Source: CAZFDE01 sp964517795
GTDB lineage: Bacteria; Planctomycetota; Phycisphaerae; Sedimentisphaerales; Anaerobacaceae
DNA length: 7,725 nt
Reading direction: 5' to 3'
Assembly (NCBI GenBank): GCA_964517795.1
Contig: CAZFDE010000107.1
Span: 1-7,725 of the forward strand
The translations under genes were made by a program, and so were the position numbers. Shown one piece after another: positions 5,882-7,725 of the stretch (position 1 is its first letter; the number at the start of each line of letters is the position of its first letter). The notes below the pieces were generated by a model. It saw only the letters and a program-made list of their open reading frames with translations, made no database searches and was not told the DNA's origin.

Positions 5882-5936
5882 TCTAAATAATAGCTGACTG
5901 TCCCTCATTTTCCCCATTTTCCCACGGTAATAAATT

Positions 5937-6468
5937 TCAATACGCAAGCTCTTTAAATGTTTTCTTAAAGGTATCTATGTTTTTAAGAATGTAATCTGAC
6001 GTCAAAGCTACCTCAAAAGCTTCTCCCATGAGATCAATATATTTAGATTTTATTTCCAAAGATAATTTTTTCCTTTCTGAATTATTCATATCGTCCACAT
6101 TATCTATTCTTTCTATCAAGTTTCTTATATCCATCTTAACTTCAGATGTCAAATTGAGCGATAAAAGCTTTACAGAAGATTCCGGCAATGAAATCGTTTC
6201 TGTAACACAACCGCTTTTCACAATAATGCCGCTGTTATTCTTATTTAATCTGTCTAGCATATCTTCTAAATCCTTTTCGATTTCCCCTTTATTATTCATC
6301 TCCTTGTCATATTTGACATAATTAGCCTCAGCAGTATTTGCTTCCCTCTCTAAGCCATTTGCCTTCAGCCAGATTCGCCAAGATAGAAATGTATTCACAA
6401 TACCTGTAAAAACAATAATTAATAAGCACCATATTCAGAAAATAGGATTTTTTGTTTTCCTTATCCAT
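5937..6468 (-). pseudogene. Membrane-anchored helical protein, frameshifted; candidate second immunity or accessory gene
   Basis: The gene starts at ATG 6468 with AGAGGA 6 nt upstream, an excellent site. That frame gives MDKENKKSYFL and then goes wrong. The frame that follows on encodes WCLLIIVFTGIVNTFLSW, a textbook transmembrane helix, and then a long charged helical domain ending at 5937. Removing one base from the AA at 6434-6435 (minus strand CTGAATATGG) joins them into a 176-residue protein with a cytoplasmic N-terminus, one membrane segment (about residues 10-30) and a lysine/glutamate-rich helical region with coiled-coil character. As sequenced it is broken. Without the fix, a shorter product could start at the GTG at 6398, but it has no ribosome site and loses half the membrane helix. 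No family recognised. Very AT-rich, like the rest of the island. It lies 49 nt downstream of the preceding reading frame. Confidence 0.6.
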
Positions 6469-6517
6469 TGTAAATCCTCTTATTCAAATATTAACAAATT
6501 CATTGCTATGCTCATTT

Positions 6518-7019
6518 TTATTTTTTAGAACGGTAATCTTTAATCTTCTGTACTATATCTATGGCATCAGAAATAGTATCAACAATATCATTTATGTTCT
6601 CATTAGTTTCCTTATACTCTTTTTCGAACTGCTTCATTTTCGCCCTCTCTCTTTTGATTTCTTTATCAACCTGTTCCTTTGTCATACATTTTTCTTTTTT
6701 GCCGTCTATATCTTCACTTTTTGCTACTAAACTAAAGGACCATGTATTTTGATAAGTATATCGAATTTCAGATTTAATATATATGGGCCACAACTGTGCA
6801 AGCTTCCATCGCATTTCTTTTTATGGCTTACCGGAAACAAAAAGAAGAGCACTCTCGCCTTGTCGACATCCTTAATTTTTTTATTAACATATATAGATAT
6901 CTCTCGTAATCCTAATTTCGCTCAAATAAATCGATTAAAAATTTCACAACTCTTACCAATAAGACAAAGATGAATCCATAAAAAAGGATTAATACCATTA
7001 AGCTAATGTCTTTTTTCAT
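6518..7019 (-). pseudogene. Candidate Rhs immunity gene, membrane-anchored, apparently broken by two indels
   Basis: ATG 7019 overlaps the rhs stop codon as ATGA and has GGAGG 9 nt upstream (7029-7033), implying translational coupling. As sequenced it encodes only 35 residues (stop at 6912-6914), mostly one membrane helix, LMVLILFYGFIFVLLVRVV. Restoring one A in the AAA at 6916-6918 continues into an open frame containing KKIKDVDKARVLFFLFPV and KKKCDGSLHSCGPY. Removing one AT from the (AT)4 run at 6777-6784 continues into IKSEIRYTYQNTW and a lysine/glutamate-rich coiled coil ending at 6518. The total would be 166 residues, and the nucleotide count works exactly. Position directly after the toxin tip is where Rhs immunity genes lie. 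Alternatives: a genuine 35-residue membrane microprotein (6912-7019) plus a separate 98-residue ORF (6518-6814), which has only a poor ribosome site. Confidence 0.55.
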
Positions 7020-7725
7020 ATCCTTGATCCTCCACCGCGAGGATACGGCTCGATACCACCGTATTGGCCCGGTGAAAGTTTGAACTGGCTAACATACCCA
7101 AAGACATAGAACCAGCGAAAACCATCGAATACCCAATCGCCATGCTTATGCTTAGTTTTACAAACTTTCTTTTTGTATATACAATCATAAGTAGCTCGTT
7201 TATCTACCCGCCAACATGCAAAAAGTAGTTTGTATCCGGGGCTATACATAGGCGGTCCAACAATAGCACACCAATAATAATCTACTTCCACATGTCTTAA
7301 CTTCCATTTACACAAAAGATTTTCCCACCAACAGCATTTCTCCAAACCAAATTCATCTTGATTAAAAATTGGGTTGCACTTAACATATTCATAAGTGTTC
7401 ATCCCATCGGAGTATTCTCTAATTATATCAAGCGGATTAGACTGAAAGCCCGCCGGATTGATCCCCAGCGGATCCTTGGTCAGCCATCTGGCCATATCAT
7501 AAGAATAGTACCGGTGGCGGTTATACTGGACGGTGAAGCTGCCGTTATCGAGGATATCCACCTCGCGGCCGGTGAACATGAAGATATTATCATTACTCGA
7601 CGACGTTGAAGTCGCATCATCGCCATCGAACCAGGTGCCATCTCCGCCGTCAGCGACATAGATCGTCGGTTGGCCGTAGGCATCGTATTCATAGCGTTCC
7701 TGAATACTGCCATCAGGATGAACAA
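7016..7725 (-). CDS. Rhs-family protein, 3' end, with AT-rich C-terminal candidate toxin tip (5' end outside window)
   Basis: The C-terminal 235 residues of an Rhs/YD-repeat polymorphic toxin; the frame enters at 7723 and is open without a start. Core motifs in order: HPDGSIQERYEYDAYGQPT, FTGREVD, YNRHRYYSYDMARWLTKDPLG (the RYYDPxxGRWLxxDPxG landmark), DGMNTYEYVKCNP and the terminal DEFGL. After this comes a variable tip of about 108 residues with seven cysteines and many aromatics (KCCWWENLLCKW near its start, KTKHKHGDW later, a glycine-rich end). In this family the shell encloses the tip, which is freed by cleavage and acts in a target cell. I recognise no toxin family or catalytic motif. 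Base composition drops sharply near 7,445, about 30 codons before DEFGL, so the tip cassette appears to have been exchanged. Its stop overlaps the next start. Confidence 0.88.
   Translation of the reverse strand, partial: VHPDGSIQERYEYDAYGQPTIYVADGGDGTWFDGDDATSTSSSNDNIFMFTGREVDILDNGSFTVQYNRHRYYSYDMARWLTKDPLGINPAGFQSNPLDIIREYSDGMNTYEYVKCNPIFNQDEFGLEKCCWWENLLCKWKLRHVEVDYYWCAIVGPPMYSPGYKLLFACWRVDKRATYDCIYKKKVCKTKHKHGDWVFDGFRWFYVFGYVSQFKLSPGQYGGIEPYPRGGGSRI

Noticed and set aside
6452..6973. Plus-strand open frames rich in phenylalanine and leucine across the AT-rich island
   Set aside because: They are complements of lysine- and glutamate-rich minus-strand frames and lack ribosome sites.

Overview
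The window looks like bacterial chromosomal DNA of moderately high GC (by eye about 55 percent), interrupted by one AT-rich island (about 5,900 to 7,445, roughly 30 to 35 percent GC by eye). Intact single-copy housekeeping genes sit next to a Rhs/YD-repeat locus and repeat-rich intergenic DNA. The style of the Rhs core, the URO-D-like methyltransferase and the intergenic repeats suggest Planctomycetota (class Phycisphaerae), but this is an inference without a search and should be held loosely.

Left part (1-4,305), conventional. On the minus strand, in transcription order, lie nadB (L-aspartate oxidase), the RNase P RNA gene rnpB with its own sigma70-type promoter, a rho-independent terminator, and a small polytopic membrane protein. 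Divergent from nadB, on the plus strand, is an intact MtaA/URO-D-family methyltransferase-like gene with a clear promoter and Shine-Dalgarno site.

Middle (4,306-5,665). A short minus-strand gene for a lone beta-sandwich (carbohydrate-binding or phage-type) protein faces the methyltransferase gene. Upstream of it is an 855-nt gene-free mosaic of repeats: a pair of 73-bp repeats (85 percent identical), an imperfect inverted repeat around one of them, two arrays of degenerate heptamers, a cluster of TGCTCA-containing repeats, and a 129-bp nested palindrome. A strong minus-strand promoter abuts the palindrome and points at the beta-sandwich gene through a leader of about 600 nt.

Right part (5,666-7,725), the most interesting. 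All of it reads on the minus strand. The 3' end of an rhs gene enters from the right edge. Its GC-rich core switches abruptly to an AT-rich C-terminal tip, a cysteine- and aromatic-rich candidate toxin domain that I do not recognise. Its stop overlaps (ATGA) the start of a reading frame that, joined across two small indels, would encode a 166-residue membrane-anchored protein: the expected position of an immunity gene. A second gene with a good Shine-Dalgarno follows and is also broken, by one extra base, and would encode a 176-residue membrane-anchored protein. Then comes an orphan piece of Rhs core that belongs upstream of the core segment at the window edge. The arrangement fits a polymorphic toxin locus with a swapped tip and decayed downstream genes, or an island with assembly indels.
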